Shown: positions 14,162-16,173 of the stretch, in pieces
Layout: every line of letters begins with the position of its first letter
How positions within the stretch are numbered: the first letter of the stretch is position 1
NCBI GenBank assembly: GCA_009919985.1
Contig: RGAX01000045.1
Span: 1-16,173 of the forward strand
Direction of reading: 5' to 3'
Source: Opitutaceae bacterium
GTDB taxonomy: Bacteria; Verrucomicrobiota; Verrucomicrobiia; Opitutales; Opitutaceae
DNA: 16,173 nucleotides
Made by a program: the position numbers and the translations under genes
Notes under the pieces: generated by a model
Told to the model about the DNA's origin: nothing
The model's database searches: none
The model's input: the letters and a program-made list of their open reading frames with translations, nothing else

Positions 14162-15271
14162 GTGCCGCCACTCGCCGCCCAACTTTTTGATTACACCCTG
14201 CCCGAACACCTCGTCGCGCAGACCCCCGCCGCTCGGCGCGACCAGTCCCGGCTACTCGTCGTCGACCGCGCCACCCGCACCCTTTCGCATCACACCTTCG
14301 CCGACCTCCCCCGCTTCCTGCGCGCCGGCGACACGCTGTTTCGCAACAACGCCGCCGTCCTCCCCGCGCGCCTCCGCGCCCGTCGCCCCACGGGCGGCCA
14401 AGTCGAGTGCTTCCTACTGCGCCCCTCCGAAACCCACCCCGGTCAAACCTGGCGTTGCCTCATTAAACCCGGGAAAAAACTTCCTGTCGGCGCCACGTTT
14501 GCTGAGCCCACCGGAGCCTTCCATGCCGAGATCCTCGACCGCGAGCCCGATGGCTCCGCCTACGTACGCTTCCACACCCTCGGCGACGAACCCGTCACCC
14601 GCCTCGCCAACCGCGTCGGCGAAATTCCACTACCTCCCTACATTTTACGTCCGGAAGCTCCCGCCAACAATCAAACCCACGCTGCCGCGCCCAACCCCGA
14701 CCGCACCCGCTACCAAACCGTTTACGCCAACCCCGACCGCCAAGTCGCCGTCGCCGCTCCCACTGCCGGCCTGCATTTTACGCCCGAACTTCTCACCACG
14801 CTCTCCGACCAAGGCATCCACTACGCCGATCTCACCCTGCACGTCGGCCTCGGCACGTTTAAGCCCATCACCACCGCCACCATCGAAGAGCACGCGATTC
14901 ACCGAGAACTTTACGAAATTCCCGCCGCCGCCCAACGCGCCTTGTTTCCGCCGCTGCCCGGTCGTCGTATCGCCGTGGGCACGACCTCGGTCCGTACCGT
15001 CGAAGACTTTCTCGCCCACCACAAGGCCCCGCTCGAGCACCCGCACATCGCAGAGGCCGACATCTTTATTTACCCCCCACGCACTTTTCGCGGGATCGAC
15101 GCGCTGATCACCAATTTCCATCAACCGCGTTCCACGCTCCTTTGCCTAGTCTCCGCTTTTCTCACTCCCGGCTCCTCCGAGGGCATCGCCTGGCTCCAGC
15201 AAATTTACACCGAAGCCATCGCCCGCGACTACCGCTTCTTTAGCTACGGCGACGCCATGCTCATTGTGTGA
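14162..15271 (+). CDS. queA: S-adenosylmethionine:tRNA ribosyltransferase-isomerase (QueA)
   Basis: Transfers and isomerises the ribosyl group of S-adenosylmethionine onto 7-aminomethyl-7-deazaguanine in tRNA, making epoxyqueuosine, the penultimate step of queuosine synthesis. The 369-residue product opens with FDYTLPEHLVAQTPAARRDQSRLLVV and carries VGEIPLPPYI, RYQTVYA, VAAPTAGLHFTPELL, VGTTSVRTVE and TNFHQPRSTLLCLVSAF, all family hallmarks, with C-terminal YRFFSYGDAMLI. The start is GTG at 14162, because it lies a usual distance from FDYxLP and no ATG is nearer. An insertion of about ten residues (PEAPANNQTHAAAPNPD) precedes RYQTVYA. No other queuosine gene is in the window. Codon use is strongly C-ending, like the neighbours. 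Confidence 0.98.
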   Translation: MPPLAAQLFDYTLPEHLVAQTPAARRDQSRLLVVDRATRTLSHHTFADLPRFLRAGDTLFRNNAAVLPARLRARRPTGGQVECFLLRPSETHPGQTWRCLIKPGKKLPVGATFAEPTGAFHAEILDREPDGSAYVRFHTLGDEPVTRLANRVGEIPLPPYILRPEAPANNQTHAAAPNPDRTRYQTVYANPDRQVAVAAPTAGLHFTPELLTTLSDQGIHYADLTLHVGLGTFKPITTATIEEHAIHRELYEIPAAAQRALFPPLPGRRIAVGTTSVRTVEDFLAHHKAPLEHPHIAEADIFIYPPRTFRGIDALITNFHQPRSTLLCLVSAFLTPGSSEGIAWLQQIYTEAIARDYRFFSYGDAMLIV

Positions 15272-15379
15272 CGTTTTCGATCCACTGGGTCAAAAAGCGC
15301 AAAATTAGTTGCCTCATTCAGCGGACCGATTTGCGTGCCTCGAATCGTTAAACATCAAAAATCACGAATCCTTTTCCCT

Positions 15380-15967
15380 ATGAAATCCATCGCCCAACTC
15401 GCCCTCATCGCCGTCCTCTCGCTTGGCTTTCGAAGCACCGCCTCCGCTGCGACCGAGACCTACGTCATTGATCCCGTCCACTCGACCTTGAACTTCAGCC
15501 TCCGCCATCTCGTCTCTAAATTCACCGGTAGCTTCACCAAAGTCACCGGCAGCATCAGCGTCGACCGCGCCGATCTCGGCCGCAGCTCCGTCGAAGCGGT
15601 CGTCGACATCGCCTCCCTCAATACCGCCGACGAAAAGCGCAACGGCCACGTCAAGAGCCCCGATTTCTTCGATGTCGCCCAGTACACCACCGCCAGCTTT
15701 AAGAGCACCACGTGGAAAAAAACCGGCGAAGACGCCTACGACGTCACCGGCGATCTCACCCTCAAAAACATCACCAAACCCGTCACCCTCCACGTCAAAC
15801 TCCTCGGCTTCGGCGACGGCATGAATAACGCCAAGCTCTCCGGCTGGGAAGTCACCGGTCTGATCAAGAAATCCGACTTCGGCTTGGCTGGCCCTGCCAT
15901 GCTGAGTAAAGCCCTCGGCGACGAGGTCAGCCTCAACATCGGCATCGAAGCCGTATTGAAAAAATAA
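15380..15967 (+). CDS. YceI-family secreted lipocalin-like protein
   Basis: The product has 195 residues with a Sec signal peptide (MKSIAQLALIAVLSLGFRSTASA, probable cleavage before ATETY). The mature part is a single YceI beta-barrel: TYVIDPVHSTLNFSLRHLVSKFTGSF at the start, then NGHVKSPDFFDVAQYTTASFKST and GDLTLKNITKPVTLHVKLLGFG. Family members bind isoprenoid-type lipids in a hydrophobic pocket, and some are base- or stress-induced; the native ligand is unknown. I chose the ATG at 15380 rather than the GTG at 15335, because it gives a well-formed signal peptide. It stands alone, ended by a terminator at 16003. Confidence 0.93.
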   Translation: MKSIAQLALIAVLSLGFRSTASAATETYVIDPVHSTLNFSLRHLVSKFTGSFTKVTGSISVDRADLGRSSVEAVVDIASLNTADEKRNGHVKSPDFFDVAQYTTASFKSTTWKKTGEDAYDVTGDLTLKNITKPVTLHVKLLGFGDGMNNAKLSGWEVTGLIKKSDFGLAGPAMLSKALGDEVSLNIGIEAVLKK

Positions 15968-16002
15968 TCCGCCCGTACGGTTTTTAATCGTGCTTACTTT
16001 TC

Positions 16003-16033
16003 AGGACGGCCCGCAAGGCCGTCCTTTCTTTTT
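16003..16033 (+). terminator. Rho-independent terminator after the YceI gene
   Basis: Perfect 9-bp stem AGGACGGCC/GGCCGTCCT with loop CGCAA, followed by TTCTTTTT. It begins 36 bases after the YceI stop. Confidence 0.9.
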
Positions 16034-16069
16034 GCCCATATCGCCGCCACGCTCCCACCTCAACCGCCC

Positions 16070-16173
16070 ATGACGCCCGACGAACTCCAGAACTTGATCG
16101 AAGACGCCACCGCCGACTACGCCCTCGGCGATACCGACAGCGCCCTCGCCAAACTCGCCCGCGCCACCGCCGC
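16070..16173 (+). CDS. Start of a probable TPR-repeat protein, cut by the window end
   Basis: Only the first 34 codons are visible, from ATG at 16070. They read MTPDELQNLIEDATADYALGDTDSALAKLARATAA-like sequence with the A..Y..GD...A+.KL..A pattern of a tetratricopeptide helix pair. The frame remains open to the edge and shares the C-ending codon bias of the neighbours. Function cannot be stated; protein-protein interaction is the usual role of such repeats. Confidence 0.6.
   Translation, partial: MTPDELQNLIEDATADYALGDTDSALAKLARATA

Noticed and set aside
14187..15107. A 306-codon frame inside queA.
   Set aside because: It is a Pro/Ser/Thr-rich frame-shifted reading of C-rich queA codons.
1..16173. 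CRISPR arrays, insertion sequences or transposase genes.
   Set aside because: No regularly spaced repeats, no terminal inverted repeats with a transposase frame, and no integrase were seen.

Overview
From about 1.7 kb onward the window looks like one GC-rich genome segment from a Gram-negative bacterium. The periplasmic sulfate-binding protein, the YceI protein with a Sec signal peptide, and the gene mix (Rrf2 regulator with a CVS..CTCPDE..CGLR cysteine motif, dnaK-groES-groEL, free-standing LON-domain protein, queA) suggest Verrucomicrobiota, perhaps Opitutaceae. That placement rests on family resemblance only. Most genes, including the chaperones, lack a clear Shine-Dalgarno sequence.

The first ~1.7 kb is different. 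It is more AT-rich and holds pieces of two unrelated genes joined end to end: most of a chlamydia-like tail-specific (S41) protease, minus strand, about 1-1390, and the N-terminal ~110 residues of an O-antigen-ligase-like membrane protein, minus strand, about 1395-1710. The second piece is joined to the 3' end of a sulfate ABC ATPase gene, which loses its C-terminal domain. Three genes cut at two joints look more like a chimeric metagenome contig than biology, but a real rearrangement cannot be excluded from sequence alone.

Region 1.64-5.85 kb, all minus strand, is a sulfate-uptake operon. In transcription order it is an Rrf2-family cysteine-rich regulator, the sulfate-binding protein, the permeases CysT and CysW, and the truncated ATPase CysA. 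An imperfect dyad just upstream of the regulator gene is a candidate autoregulatory operator.

Region 6.19-7.94 kb, minus strand, is a type IV toxin-antitoxin (AbiE) pair. The AbiEi-like antitoxin gene overlaps the AbiEii-like nucleotidyltransferase toxin gene by 4 bases, and a perfect 9-bp-arm inverted repeat abuts the antitoxin start.

Region 8.1-13.08 kb, minus strand, carries dnaK, groES, groEL, a strong terminator, and then a PhnP-like metallo-beta-lactamase-fold hydrolase. From 13.3 kb the plus strand carries a free-standing LON-domain protein, queA (queuosine biosynthesis), a YceI-family secreted protein with a terminator, and the start of a TPR-like gene cut by the window end. A tRNA-Thr(CGU) gene on the minus strand lies between the LON-domain gene and queA.

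Most of the window is housekeeping. The accessory element is the AbiE pair. The points most worth checking are the left-end mosaic, the two candidate operators, an unusual residue in AbiEii, and the dnaK upstream inverted repeat. I did not find a convincing new multi-gene system.
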